64,000 nucleotides of DNA from Bacillus sp. NTK034. Lineage in GTDB: Bacteria; Bacillota; Bacilli; Bacillales; Cytobacillaceae. Shown one piece after another: positions 7,320 through 15,721 of this stretch; position 1 is the stretch's first letter; each line of letters starts with the position of its first letter. The notes under the pieces were generated by a model. It saw only the letters and a program-made list of their open reading frames with translations. It searched no databases and was not told the origin of the DNA. The translations under genes and the position numbers were made by a program. Location of the stretch: positions 1 through 64,000 of the forward strand of contig NZ_JAFKOJ010000011.1 of assembly GCF_017303275.1 (NCBI RefSeq). Reading direction: 5' to 3'.

Positions 7320-7613
7320 TTAAAGAGGAACGTTTTCAAAGTGCTCAACTGCAGGAAATGGATCATAGAAATGATGCAGCTGTCTTTTCCATTCTTGATA
7401 CTCTTTCGATTGTCTAAACCCAACTGTATGGGCCTCTAATGATTCCCACTTCACCAGCAGTAAATATTTACCCTTAACTTCCATACATCGCTGCAGCTCA
7501 TGAGATATGTACCCCTCCATGGAAGAAATAATATTGGATGCTTCACAAAACGCTAGTTCATATTCTTCCTCCATCCCTTCTTTTACTTGAAGCATTACTG
7601 CTTCTAAAATCAT
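7320..7613 (-). CDS. ABM-domain (antibiotic biosynthesis monooxygenase-like) protein
   Basis: A 97-residue ferredoxin-like ABM-domain protein: an N-terminal strand ILEAVMLQVKEG, a helix with YELAFCEASNIISSMEGY, the characteristic HELQRCMEVKGKYLLLVKWE and SLEAHTVGFRQSKEYQEWK, then a C-terminal FYDPFPAVEHF. This is close to B. subtilis YczJ/HmoB-like small monooxygenases, which degrade haem or oxidise quinone-like compounds; the substrate is not readable. ATG at 7613 has AAAGGGGA upstream. It lies 44 bases after the broken amine oxidase gene, so the two were probably one transcript. Confidence 0.8.
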   Translation of the reverse strand: MILEAVMLQVKEGMEEEYELAFCEASNIISSMEGYISHELQRCMEVKGKYLLLVKWESLEAHTVGFRQSKEYQEWKRQLHHFYDPFPAVEHFENVPL

Positions 7614-7657
7614 GTATAATTTCCCCTTTCCTTGCTTTCTCAAAGAGCCCCTGATTT

Positions 7658-8754
7658 CTAGTTTAATTTAGCGATTTCAAAAACTGCCTGTTCAGCTGCC
7701 AGGAGTGCACCTTCAAGATGTCCGCCATATTGTGAATTCGTCTCCGTACCTGCAAAAATAATTTTCTTTTCCCATACCCCCGATTTTGGCGGTTGACCAT
7801 AACTCGGAAAATATCTAAGCGGGGCTAAATCTTCCTCAACAGCCGTTTCGGAATCACTGGACCAGTCCTTGTATAGAATAGCCCTTACGTTTTGGGCGGA
7901 TGTTCCAAAAAGCCTGATCAATTGATCAACGACCAAATTCAAAATTTTAACCTCTCCCAGTTCCCTGCGTGTTTTCGCTGGCATTCCGAAGAAACCAAAT
8001 AATGCACCAGATCCTGTTTCAGGAGAAGCATCATGGATTTCCTGCAAGGGTCCAACCCAGCTCGATGCGAATCCAGAGAGTCCAGATTCCCTCCAAAAAG
8101 GACGATCATAGATGGCAACTGCCTTGGCCTGTCCTGCCATCCATGTAGGTTTGCTTACAAGGTCGGTAATAATATTGGGAGAGAGAGAAGGAGAAAATTC
8201 AATTTGACGCACCACAATCCGAGGCGGCAATGCCAGGATAACAGCCCTTGCCGAAACTTTTTTTCTCTCTCCATCAGCAAGGGCTGTTTCAACGGTTATA
8301 TTACCAGCTTCATCTTGTCGAATGGCTGTTACACGTGTTTCTAACTCGACTACTCCAGGGAGAATAGTATCTGCTACAGCATCAATAAGGGACTGCACAC
8401 CTCCTATGAATCGAATCGATCTTGCGCCAGCATTTTCCGGCGTACATGGCGTTCTGGCGGTTCGTTCTGAACTCGTTCTGCAAGCATTGCCCCTTTGGTG
8501 TACTGGACAAAAGTTTCTAAATTCAGTTCTTTCACAAGGCTGGTGATCGTGCTCTCATATTCAGGCCAGAACCACGTTGGCCCGAGGTCAAATTTGCCCA
8601 GGTCAGGTCTGTTTGGATCAGAAGTGCTCAAAACCCTGCCGCCAATCCTATCTCTAGCCTCTAGAACCTTACATTTGACACCCTGTGCAGCAAGAAGGGA
8701 CGCAGCCTGGAGCCCACTTAAACCAGCACCGACAATAACTACTGGATTTTTCAC
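7658..8754 (-). pseudogene. Flavin amine oxidase (FAD oxidoreductase), frameshifted
   Basis: Two minus-strand frames together encode one roughly 365-residue flavin amine oxidase. The first (8754 down to about 8440) has the FAD dinucleotide fold VVIVGAGLSGLQAASLLAAQ and EARDRIGGRVLS. The second has the insert strands, LPPRIVVRQI, and the C-terminal FAD motif FAGTETNSQYGGHLEGALLA. Near 8430-8460 the true frame continues as ENAGARSIRFIGGVQSLIDA, one base out of register with the upstream frame, which stops at 8404. No other damage is visible, so the break is recent or a sequence error. Substrate unknown; amine or polyamine oxidation by family. Confidence 0.85.
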
Positions 8755-8984
8755 ATACTTTCCTCTTTCGTACTGTGTCCATGCTGTATGATTGCACTTG
8801 TGAAAGAGCTATTCCTTTTTATAAAGGTCACTTCTAAATGAGTGTTCCAAATTTCAAATCCCATGAATATACCCCCGATTTTCAGATATTATTGAGGTTT
8901 AAATTGATTACTGGCTATAGAGTAATTTCTCCTGCTTGCAGACATGAAATTATACCAAATTGGGGCACATAATCTTGTTTCCCG

Positions 8985-10190
8985 TCAAACTGTCAGCATT
9001 GAATCATTTTGTAATTCCCGATGGAGTACTTCTCCCATACGCTTCATACCTTCAATGATTTTCTCTTTAGACATATTAGAGTAATTTAAACGCAATGTAT
9101 TTGTTTGTGTGCCATTTGGAAAAAAGGGAGCACCAGGTACACAAGCAACATTATTTTTCAGGCACTCTATAAATATATGCGCTGAATCAATGCCCTCTGG
9201 AAGCTCAACCCAAATAAATAATCCGCCTTCCGGCTTACTGTAAGATAAATGATTTGGGAAGAATTCTTCAATGCAGGATAACATAGCTGTGCATCTTTCT
9301 TTATAAACAGCTTTGATTTTATTGATGTGTTCTTCGATATCATAATGCTCCATATACTTTGCTGTAATTCTTTGAGCAAAGCTGTCAGTATGCAAGTCAG
9401 CTGTTTGCTTAAAAGCAACATACTTATCAATGAAGGTTTCATCCGCACAAATCCATCCAAGCCGAAGACCGGGAGTGAAAATCTTAGAGAAAGTGCTTAA
9501 ATAAATGACTCTGCCTTCTGTGTCAAAATGTTTCACAGGCGGGAGTACCTCTCCAGCAAATCTTACAGCTCCATAGGGGTTATCCTCTACAATAAGCACA
9601 TCATACTGATTAGCAAGCTCAATCATTCTTTTTCGTCTTTCGAGTTTTAAGGTGCGGCCAGTAGGGTTTTGGAAATCAGGAATTGTATAAATAAATTTTG
9701 CATCAGGATGATCTCGCAGCTTTTGCTCCAGCTCTTCCATTACCATTCCATCATCATCCATGGCTACTTCAACAAACTTTGCATTATATGACTTGAATAC
9801 ATTAATGGCTGCAAGATAGGTTGGGCTTTCACAAATAATAGTATCTCCCTCATTGATAAATAATCTTCCAGTCAGGTCGATTGCCTGCTGGGATCCTGAT
9901 GTAATAAGAACATTTTCAGTGCTGGAGTCAATCCCAGCCACTTTCATTCTCTGACAAATAGCTTCTCTCAAAGGAATATATCCTTCAGTCGTACTATATT
10001 GAAGGGCAGCCGCACCTTCTTCATTCAATACAGCATTGCATATTTCCTTTAGAGCTTCTACAGGAAACAGTTCTGGAGCTGGAAGTCCTCCCGCAAAAGA
10101 GATTACTTCCGGCCTTTCTGTTACTTTTAATATTTCACGTGTCTCAGAAGATGTTACAAAGCGAGCTCTCTCAGCAAATTTATGTTCCAT
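8985..10190 (-). CDS. PLP-dependent aminotransferase (LysN/MocR-catalytic type)
   Basis: A 401-residue fold-type I aminotransferase without a DNA-binding domain. Conserved marks: SFAGGLPAPELFP at 31-43, QYSTTEGYIPLRE, SGSQQAIDLTGRL near 98-110, PDFQNPTGRT, EDNPYGAVRF and the PLP lysine in STFSKIFTPGLRLGW (Lys236). The set fits 2-aminoadipate/aromatic/branched-chain aminotransferases of the LysN-KAT clade; it would transfer an amino group between an amino acid and 2-oxoglutarate in the cytosol. It follows an MFS exporter by 48 bases, suggesting cotranscription, with a related MocR regulator just upstream. Confidence 0.88.
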   Translation of the reverse strand: MEHKFAERARFVTSSETREILKVTERPEVISFAGGLPAPELFPVEALKEICNAVLNEEGAAALQYSTTEGYIPLREAICQRMKVAGIDSSTENVLITSGSQQAIDLTGRLFINEGDTIICESPTYLAAINVFKSYNAKFVEVAMDDDGMVMEELEQKLRDHPDAKFIYTIPDFQNPTGRTLKLERRKRMIELANQYDVLIVEDNPYGAVRFAGEVLPPVKHFDTEGRVIYLSTFSKIFTPGLRLGWICADETFIDKYVAFKQTADLHTDSFAQRITAKYMEHYDIEEHINKIKAVYKERCTAMLSCIEEFFPNHLSYSKPEGGLFIWVELPEGIDSAHIFIECLKNNVACVPGAPFFPNGTQTNTLRLNYSNMSKEKIIEGMKRMGEVLHRELQNDSMLTV

Positions 10191-10238
10191 TTCTACACAT
10201 TCCTTTTCTATTTTTGGAGTTATTTTAATACTGAAAAT

Positions 10239-11537
10239 TCAGTCACTAATGCTTATGCTTTTCTCTTTTTGATAGATACCTGCCCATATTACAATGGGAA
10301 TAAGCAGTAATGAAAGGACAGCACCTGCAATGGAAAGGGCTGCATAACTGGAATGTGCTACAACTATTCCGGATAATCCTCCTCCTAATGCTCCTGACAA
10401 AGCTACCCATACATCGATCGAACCCTGCGTTTTAGCCCGGGTAGAAGCATGAGTGGAATCTACCAGAATGGCCGTGCCGCTGATTAAGCCAAAATTCCAT
10501 CCAAGCCCAAGTAAAACAAGGGATATATTGAGTATGAGCATCGACTCACCAGGTCCTGCTGCAGCCAAAATCCCAGAAGCAAGCAGTGTAATACCGGAAG
10601 CAACAGCCATAGCCGCACGGCCAATTTTATCAACAAGAATACCAGTTACTAATGAAGGCAAAAACATCGCCCCTATATGAAATCCAATGACAAGCCCCAC
10701 TTCATTCAAATCATGTCCATGATGTCCCATATGTATGGGGGTCATTGTCATGATGGCCATCATCACAAATTGGGTTAAAACCATGACAGCCGCTCCTGCA
10801 AACATGCCTCGCCTGTTTATCGATGCCAAATTTGAACTTTTCTCTATATGATTAGTTTCACCTTGTGCATCAGATATGGCTTTTGCCACCATAAAGGGAT
10901 CAGGACGAAGGAAAAAAAATAGAACGCATCCAGCAAGTATATACGCCGCAGCCGCTAATATAAAAGGACCGGCTAAAGCAGGAATACCTATCGATATAGC
11001 AAACTCCCCCATTACATCCACCAGGTTAGGACCTGCGACAGCACCGAATGTAGTGGAAACCATGGCCATACTAATAGCCTTTGCCCTCTGTGCGGGGTTT
11101 GCCAGGTCAGTTCCAGCGTAGCGCGCCTGCAGGTTGGTAGCCGTTCCAGCCCCGTAGATGAGAAGTGAAATAAATAATAGCAGAATGCTGTTTGTTATTG
11201 CTGAAACCACTACTCCAATGGCACCTATGCCTCCAGCCAAAAATCCTGCCGTAAGTCCAGGACGGCGGCCAAACCGCTGAGAAAGCCGTCCCACCAGCAG
11301 CGCAGCACCTGCTGACCCTAAAGTAAATAACGCTGTTGGAATTCCTGTTACACTATCTGTTCCCATCATGTTTTGCGCGAGAAGTGCTCCTACTGTAATT
11401 CCCGCTGCAAGTCCTGCTCCTCCAAAAATTTGGGATATGACAATGACAATTAATGTTCTTTTGTATAATTGCTGCTGTTTTTCAGTAGAATTTATGTAGC
11501 TTTGCAGCCAGGCAGATTGGGCGTCTAACGGTAGCAA
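10239..11537 (-). CDS. MFS transporter, drug-efflux type
   Basis: A 432-residue major facilitator with twelve predicted helices. The TTG at 11537 is chosen because GGGAGGTGA lies six bases before it. The loop 2-3 signature is clear in GRLSQRFGRRPGLTAGFLAG, with a second-half counterpart GILVDKIGRAAM. A His-rich loop (HMGHHGHDLNEVG, about residue 285) separates helices 7 and 8. Exports or imports an unknown solute across the cytoplasmic membrane by proton antiport, by family. Placed between a MocR regulator and an aminotransferase, so an amino-acid-like or antimetabolite substrate is a fair inference. Confidence 0.82.
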   Translation of the reverse strand: MLPLDAQSAWLQSYINSTEKQQQLYKRTLIVIVISQIFGGAGLAAGITVGALLAQNMMGTDSVTGIPTALFTLGSAGAALLVGRLSQRFGRRPGLTAGFLAGGIGAIGVVVSAITNSILLLFISLLIYGAGTATNLQARYAGTDLANPAQRAKAISMAMVSTTFGAVAGPNLVDVMGEFAISIGIPALAGPFILAAAAYILAGCVLFFFLRPDPFMVAKAISDAQGETNHIEKSSNLASINRRGMFAGAAVMVLTQFVMMAIMTMTPIHMGHHGHDLNEVGLVIGFHIGAMFLPSLVTGILVDKIGRAAMAVASGITLLASGILAAAGPGESMLILNISLVLLGLGWNFGLISGTAILVDSTHASTRAKTQGSIDVWVALSGALGGGLSGIVVAHSSYAALSIAGAVLSLLLIPIVIWAGIYQKEKSISISD

Positions 11538-11599
11538 AAACTCACCTCCCTTTTTATTTTCATAATATTCCAACTAGATTTCAATCATCTTAACACGCA

Positions 11600-11631
11600 C
11601 AAAAAAACCATACAATATTATAATTGTATGG
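11600..11631 (-). terminator. Terminator (possible operator) after the MocR gene
   Basis: CCATACAAT pairs with ATTGTATGG around AATATTA-like loop bases, followed on the minus strand by TTTTTTTGTG. It ends the MocR gene before the MFS gene. The perfect dyad would equally suit a dimeric regulator binding near the MFS promoter. Confidence 0.65.
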
Positions 11632-11640
11632 CGAACAATA

Positions 11641-13029
11641 TTAGATATGATTGTTTAACAGGCGTTTAAGGATAATCAAACCTCTCTCAAGCTCTTCAAG
11701 TGTTTCCGGGGCACAAACAGAAACTCTTACAGCCCTTTCCGGACAACTATTTCCAACTACAAAACGTTCAGCTGCAAACACCTGTACTCCATGCTGTTTA
11801 GCCAGCGTTTCAAACTCAGCACCTGTAATCTTTCCTGGCAATAGGAGCCAGCGAAAAATGCCTGTTTCAGCGCCTAGACATGTAAAGTCTGCCAAATATC
11901 GGTTAACGAGTTGATTTCTGCGGATCGTCTGCTCCTGATGTCCCTCAATTAAGGCTTCAAATTGATTCGATACAATCGTACGTGCTGCAAGTTCTGCCAG
12001 TAATGGAGAAACGGAAACATTTAAATTATAAAGTGCCCTTGAAATTGGCTCCTTGAATTGACTCGGCACTGCTGTATAGGCCAGCCGCAGGCCTGGTGCA
12101 AATGATTTAGACAAGCTTGCAATATAGATGACCTGTTCTGGTGCAAAGGATGCGACTGCCGGCAGCGGCTCTTTGCTGAGAAGATGGTATGATGCATCTT
12201 CGATAATGAACTGATTATACTTTTTGGCAATGGCAGCGATCATTTTTCGATTCCCGACCGACATGAAAGAAGCTGTTGGATTATGATAATCCGGAATCAA
12301 GTAAATGCCTTTAATATTTTCAGTTTTACACGCATATTCAAAAGACGCTGGACTCATTTCATAGTTCTCTGTTTTTATTGGCACCAGCTGCACACTAAGC
12401 ATTGCTGCAGCCGTTTTTAAACCAGGGTATGTATGCTGGTCAACTCCAATGCGCTCTCCAGGCTTACAAAGACTTGCCAGTACAGCCGCAATAGCATTTT
12501 GACCGCCATTCGCAAATAAAATGTGATCAGCGGTTGTCTCTAACCCGCCTCTGCGGATTAGCTTTACCGCTGCATCCTTTTGCCAATGGCTTTCTCCTCC
12601 CCGGCCATAACCGAACCATTTTTCATAATCGGTCTCCTGCAGCATACTTTTCAGCTGGAGCATCAGCGGCTCGAAAGAAGCATTATCCGGAAGAGTCGCT
12701 CCCATTTCAATTAAATGCTTCGGCTTTGCATCTTCAAGTAAATAAGCATTCGAAAGAGCATCATAGGACACAAATGTGCCGCTTCCAACCGTTGCACTTA
12801 ATAAGCCTTTTAACTCACACACTTTAAATGCTTTTGAAATGGTGCTCACATTTAAATCTAAATAATCGGCCAATTCCCGCTGTGGAGGAAGTTTCGTTCC
12901 AGGCAATAAAACTCCATTTAAAATATCCTGTTCCAATTGCCCTGCCAGAGCTTGATAAATGGGCTTTTCTGCTATATCAATGGATGGCTTCCAGGCCATA
13001 GGATAGTTTTCAAAAGAATTAATCGGCAT
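11641..13029 (-). CDS. MocR-family transcriptional regulator (GntR HTH + aminotransferase domain)
   Basis: A 462-residue MocR protein. Residues 20-85 form a GntR winged helix (KPIYQALAGQLEQDI, GTKLPPQRELADYLDLNVST, the latter being the recognition helix). Residues 110-462 are an aminotransferase-like effector domain with LFANGGQNAIAAVLASL, PDYHNPTASF and the PLP lysine in SLSKSFAPGLRLAY (about residue 310). Such regulators sense PLP with an amino acid. ATG at 13029 is supported by AAGGGTGC eight bases upstream. It probably controls the MFS gene and aminotransferase immediately downstream; that target is inferred from position. Confidence 0.88.
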   Translation of the reverse strand: MPINSFENYPMAWKPSIDIAEKPIYQALAGQLEQDILNGVLLPGTKLPPQRELADYLDLNVSTISKAFKVCELKGLLSATVGSGTFVSYDALSNAYLLEDAKPKHLIEMGATLPDNASFEPLMLQLKSMLQETDYEKWFGYGRGGESHWQKDAAVKLIRRGGLETTADHILFANGGQNAIAAVLASLCKPGERIGVDQHTYPGLKTAAAMLSVQLVPIKTENYEMSPASFEYACKTENIKGIYLIPDYHNPTASFMSVGNRKMIAAIAKKYNQFIIEDASYHLLSKEPLPAVASFAPEQVIYIASLSKSFAPGLRLAYTAVPSQFKEPISRALYNLNVSVSPLLAELAARTIVSNQFEALIEGHQEQTIRRNQLVNRYLADFTCLGAETGIFRWLLLPGKITGAEFETLAKQHGVQVFAAERFVVGNSCPERAVRVSVCAPETLEELERGLIILKRLLNNHI

Positions 13030-13130
13030 GATACGCACCCTTTTTTTTACAAGTTTTCAATGAAGCTGTTTCTTTAATTATAACCCTTGTTCCTCTGCTC
13101 TGCCCATTTCATCGAACAAAGAAAAAAAAT

Positions 13131-13586
13131 TTAGTTTTTATTCTCCAAATACTTTTCCCAATCGCTTAGATACATCTTAGGTTTATCTTCAGGCTCAGAG
13201 GATAATTTACAGATAAATTCTAAAGAATTTCCATCCGGGTCATGAAAATAGACCATAGCATGTGTCTGGTCAGGCAATACAATGGGTTCAAGAGGTTTAA
13301 ATCCGAATTCTTCACGCATACTAATGCCGCGCTTTTCCAGCCACTCTTTTGCTTTCTTTAAATCTTCTAAATCTGCTCTAAATGCAATATGTCTGATGGA
13401 TGGATGATAGTTCATTTTCGCTTGGTCACATTCCCATAATCCAAGCCAGCTTTCATTCTTAACGATCCAAAAAAATGCTGTTTTTTCGTATTTTATTGCT
13501 AATTCCAACCCCAAGCCCTTGTAAAACTCAATTGACTTACTGATATTACTTACTGGTAAATGTGCTTCATACAGTCCTTTAATCAT
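13131..13586 (-). CDS. VOC family (glyoxalase/dioxygenase) protein
   Basis: A 151-residue vicinal-oxygen-chelate protein with two beta-alpha-beta-beta-beta modules. Visible are LYEAHLPVSNISKSIEFYKG (first metal His in EAHLPV), RHIAFRAD, MVYFHDPDGNSLEFICKL (Glu ligand). This pattern is that of FosB/glyoxalase-like members, which bind a divalent metal; the reaction is unknown. GAGGAT precedes the ATG. The ATG overlaps (ATGA) the stop of a short upstream frame with a perfect GGAGGAAA site (MGSVTGILMLRKLGKEDKK), so translation may be coupled. Confidence 0.8.
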   Translation of the reverse strand: MIKGLYEAHLPVSNISKSIEFYKGLGLELAIKYEKTAFFWIVKNESWLGLWECDQAKMNYHPSIRHIAFRADLEDLKKAKEWLEKRGISMREEFGFKPLEPIVLPDQTHAMVYFHDPDGNSLEFICKLSSEPEDKPKMYLSDWEKYLENKN

Positions 13587-13721
13587 TTTTTATCCTCTTT
13601 CCCTAATTTTCTTAGCATTAATATACCAGTAACGGATCCCATATTTCCTCCACAATAGGGTTGAAACTTTCTACTGCTTTGTATGTATTGACCTCTTAAG
13701 GACTTATGTAAATTCCAAAAC

Positions 13722-13755
13722 AAAAAAGCTGCCCCGCATGATTGTGCGAGCCAGC
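13722..13755 (-). terminator. Intrinsic terminator of the 3D-domain gene
   Basis: Minus strand: GCTGGCTCGCA, loop CAATCA, TGCGGGGCAGC, TTTTTTGTTTT, seven bases after the stop at 13762. Confidence 0.8.
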
Positions 13756-13761
13756 CTATTC

Positions 13762-14562
13762 CTATTCGATTACTTCCACACGTACGCTTTTTCGCCCCCA
13801 TTGAAGGGCATCGCTGCGGTTAGGAATGAACACATCGATTGAACTTCCATTTATGCCGCCGCCTATGTCCGCTGCTATCGCAACTCCATAGCCTTCTACT
13901 TTTACGATGGAGCCAAGAGGAATGACACCGGGATCGACAGCAATCACTTTCGCATCAGGGTACTTATTTAAATCCAGGCCCATCCGTGTCACACCTGAAC
14001 AGCCCTCACAATCTGCCGTGTATGCTGTGCTTTCCACAGTCAATGTTTTACCGGCAGCTGAACCGCGCTTGGCCTTTCGATCCAGCTCTGCTCTTGTCCT
14101 CGGACCGGCAATTCCGTCTGCAGTTAGACCTTGCTGTTTTTGAAAGCTCTTGACGGCGCTCACTGTGCCGTTTCCATATATACCATCTAAATTAGATTTG
14201 TAGTGACCTGTTTGTTTCAATTGATATTGAATATGGATGACTTGCTTTCCAATATCTCCATATCTCAGCACTTTTAACGCATAGCTTGTTAGCGGTCCTG
14301 CAATTCCATCAGCTTTCAGATTGCGCTTACGCTGAAAATCCTTGACGGCTTCTACCGTGATAGATCCATAGTATCCTGTCGATGTATGGTATGGGAAAAC
14401 CCCTTTTGTCATCAGGTAATCCTGCAATTCGGCCACATCTGACCCGGATGATCCATTGGCAAGTGTCCGATCCCCAAGCGCTGCTTCTGTAAATGAAGGA
14501 GCGGCAAGCATGAGAACTCCAGCCGCAAGAACCATCAGCATGTTTCTAAATCTCTTTAACAT
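13762..14562 (-). CDS. Exported peptidoglycan-binding 3D-domain protein (YocH-like)
   Basis: A 266-residue exported wall protein. Signal peptide residues 1-27 (cleavage after TEA). Two PG_binding_1 modules follow, about 33-95 (GSDVAELQDYLMTKGVFPYH, AVKDFQRKRNLKADGIAGP) and 104-165 (GDIGKQVIHIQYQLKQTGHY, KSFQKQQGLTADGIAGP). The C-terminal 3D domain (about 180-266) has its three Asp: VDPGVIPLGS, AADIGGGINGS and SIDVFIP. By family it is a lytic transglycosylase- or autolysin-like enzyme acting on wall peptidoglycan, for example in growth or germination. A piece of a close paralogue is found at 16763. Confidence 0.88.
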   Translation of the reverse strand: MLKRFRNMLMVLAAGVLMLAAPSFTEAALGDRTLANGSSGSDVAELQDYLMTKGVFPYHTSTGYYGSITVEAVKDFQRKRNLKADGIAGPLTSYALKVLRYGDIGKQVIHIQYQLKQTGHYKSNLDGIYGNGTVSAVKSFQKQQGLTADGIAGPRTRAELDRKAKRGSAAGKTLTVESTAYTADCEGCSGVTRMGLDLNKYPDAKVIAVDPGVIPLGSIVKVEGYGVAIAADIGGGINGSSIDVFIPNRSDALQWGRKSVRVEVIE

Positions 14563-14756
14563 AAAAAAATCCTCCCCAATTTCTTTTTACATAAAAGAAT
14601 TCGAGAGGAAATGACATTATTCGTGTGTTGAAAGCAGAATCACAACGTTCGGCCCTCTATCATCCATAATCTTGAAATAATGTACTCTTTTTTGTCTGCG
14701 TATATATTACGCAACATAATGAGAAAATTGAACCCCAAAAAATGAGCTTTTTTGAG

Positions 14757-15143
14757 CTAATTCTGCGCAATTTGAATAAGGTTGCCGCATGTATCATCGA
14801 AGACAGCCAATGTGACATCACCCATTACTGTCGGTTCAATAGTAAACTTCACTCCGTGTTTTATTAATCGGTTATATTCTTCGTGAACGTCCGCAACGCC
14901 AAACATTGTTGCCGGGATTCCTTCGGCAAATATCTTCTTTTGATATTCTTTGGCAGCCGGATGTACATTCGGTTCCAGCAAAAGCTCAGTACCGTCTTGA
15001 TCATCGGGAGAAACAAGGGCGATCCACCTGTGTTCTCCGACTGGAATGTCATGCTTTTTTAAAAACCCCAGCGTTTCTGTATAAAATTTCAATGCCTTAT
15101 CCTGATCCTGGACGAAGATACTGGTAACAATCACTTTCATCAT
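14757..15143 (-). CDS. VOC family (glyoxalase-like) protein
   Basis: A 128-residue VOC protein of the type with pattern VTSIFVQDQDKALKFYTETL, GEHRWIALVSPDDQDGTELL and AVFDDTCGNLIQI. The metal-ligand positions of true glyoxalases are only partly kept, as in many Bacillus antibiotic-resistance-like members. The ATG has GGAGGC upstream. It follows an ArsR-type repressor gene by 105 bases on the same strand; ArsR-VOC pairs are common, so it is probably the regulated effector gene. Confidence 0.78.
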   Translation of the reverse strand: MMKVIVTSIFVQDQDKALKFYTETLGFLKKHDIPVGEHRWIALVSPDDQDGTELLLEPNVHPAAKEYQKKIFAEGIPATMFGVADVHEEYNRLIKHGVKFTIEPTVMGDVTLAVFDDTCGNLIQIAQN

Positions 15144-15248
15144 GTTTTTGCCTCCTTGATATTTGTAAATTATGAATCTGTACTAACAATCTGGCCGCCA
15201 GAAAACCAGCCGGCACATCTTTCAAAATCCCTGCTTCGTTCTTAAAAA

Positions 15249-15527
15249 TTATTCTACCCATCCTTTCAGCAAATTTTTTAGCGGCTGGTTGTTAAAAATA
15301 ATTACGCGATATTTTCCTTTTCGTTCGGATTTTATGAGCTCTGCTTCTTCCAATACAGAAAGGTGTTTAGCTATTGCCTGCCGTGAAATGGACAGGCCAT
15401 GCTTCATAATGAGACGAGCTGTTAGTTCATACAGTGTCATCTCTTTGCGTTCAGACAGTTCGTCCAATATGAGCCGCCGGGTCGAATCACCAAGTGCTTT
15501 GAATATAGCGTCTTTGTCCCAATTCAT
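15249..15527 (-). CDS. ArsR-family HTH transcriptional repressor
   Basis: A 92-residue single winged-helix protein: KDAIFKALGDSTRRLILDEL opens the domain, HGLSISRQAIAKHLSVLEEA is the recognition helix, and KSERKGKYRVIIFN the wing. No cysteine metal site is present, so it is not an arsenic sensor of the classical kind; it resembles SdpR/YdfF-type repressors. It probably represses itself and the VOC gene downstream, since an AACCTTATGGTT dyad lies between its -35 and -10 boxes. The -10 box is so close that the start codon and transcription start coincide. Confidence 0.85.
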   Translation of the reverse strand: MNWDKDAIFKALGDSTRRLILDELSERKEMTLYELTARLIMKHGLSISRQAIAKHLSVLEEAELIKSERKGKYRVIIFNNQPLKNLLKGWVE

Positions 15528-15533
15528 AAATTA

Positions 15534-15602
15534 ATTATAAGCAACCATAAGGTTACTTGTCAACACATGCAACTTCATGGTTACTTCATGGTTACCTTAT
15601 GG
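15534..15602 (-). promoter_or_regulatory. arsR promoter with repeated operator motif; leaderless start
   Basis: On the minus strand TTGACA (15558-15563) and TATAAT (15534-15539) are separated by 18 bases and enclose the dyad AACCTTATGGTT. Related half-sites recur upstream: GGTAACCATGAAGTAACCAT (15572-15597). Only TAATTT separates TATAAT from the ATG at 15527, so transcription should begin on the start codon itself, with no ribosome binding site. Confidence 0.7.
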
Positions 15603-15721
15603 AGATGCTTTTCAATCGCGGCAGCAAGCACCAGGTATCTGCACAATTAATAATAGGATAAGCCCAATGGAATGCATACCTCATTCTGTATGAGTAAAAA
15701 ATACTGAAGAGGTGAGATCAA

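Noticed and set aside
13583-13801. A 72-codon frame overlapping the 3D-domain gene's terminator.
   Set aside because: Crosses a strong terminator hairpin and has no family match; only its last 19 codons have a ribosome binding site.
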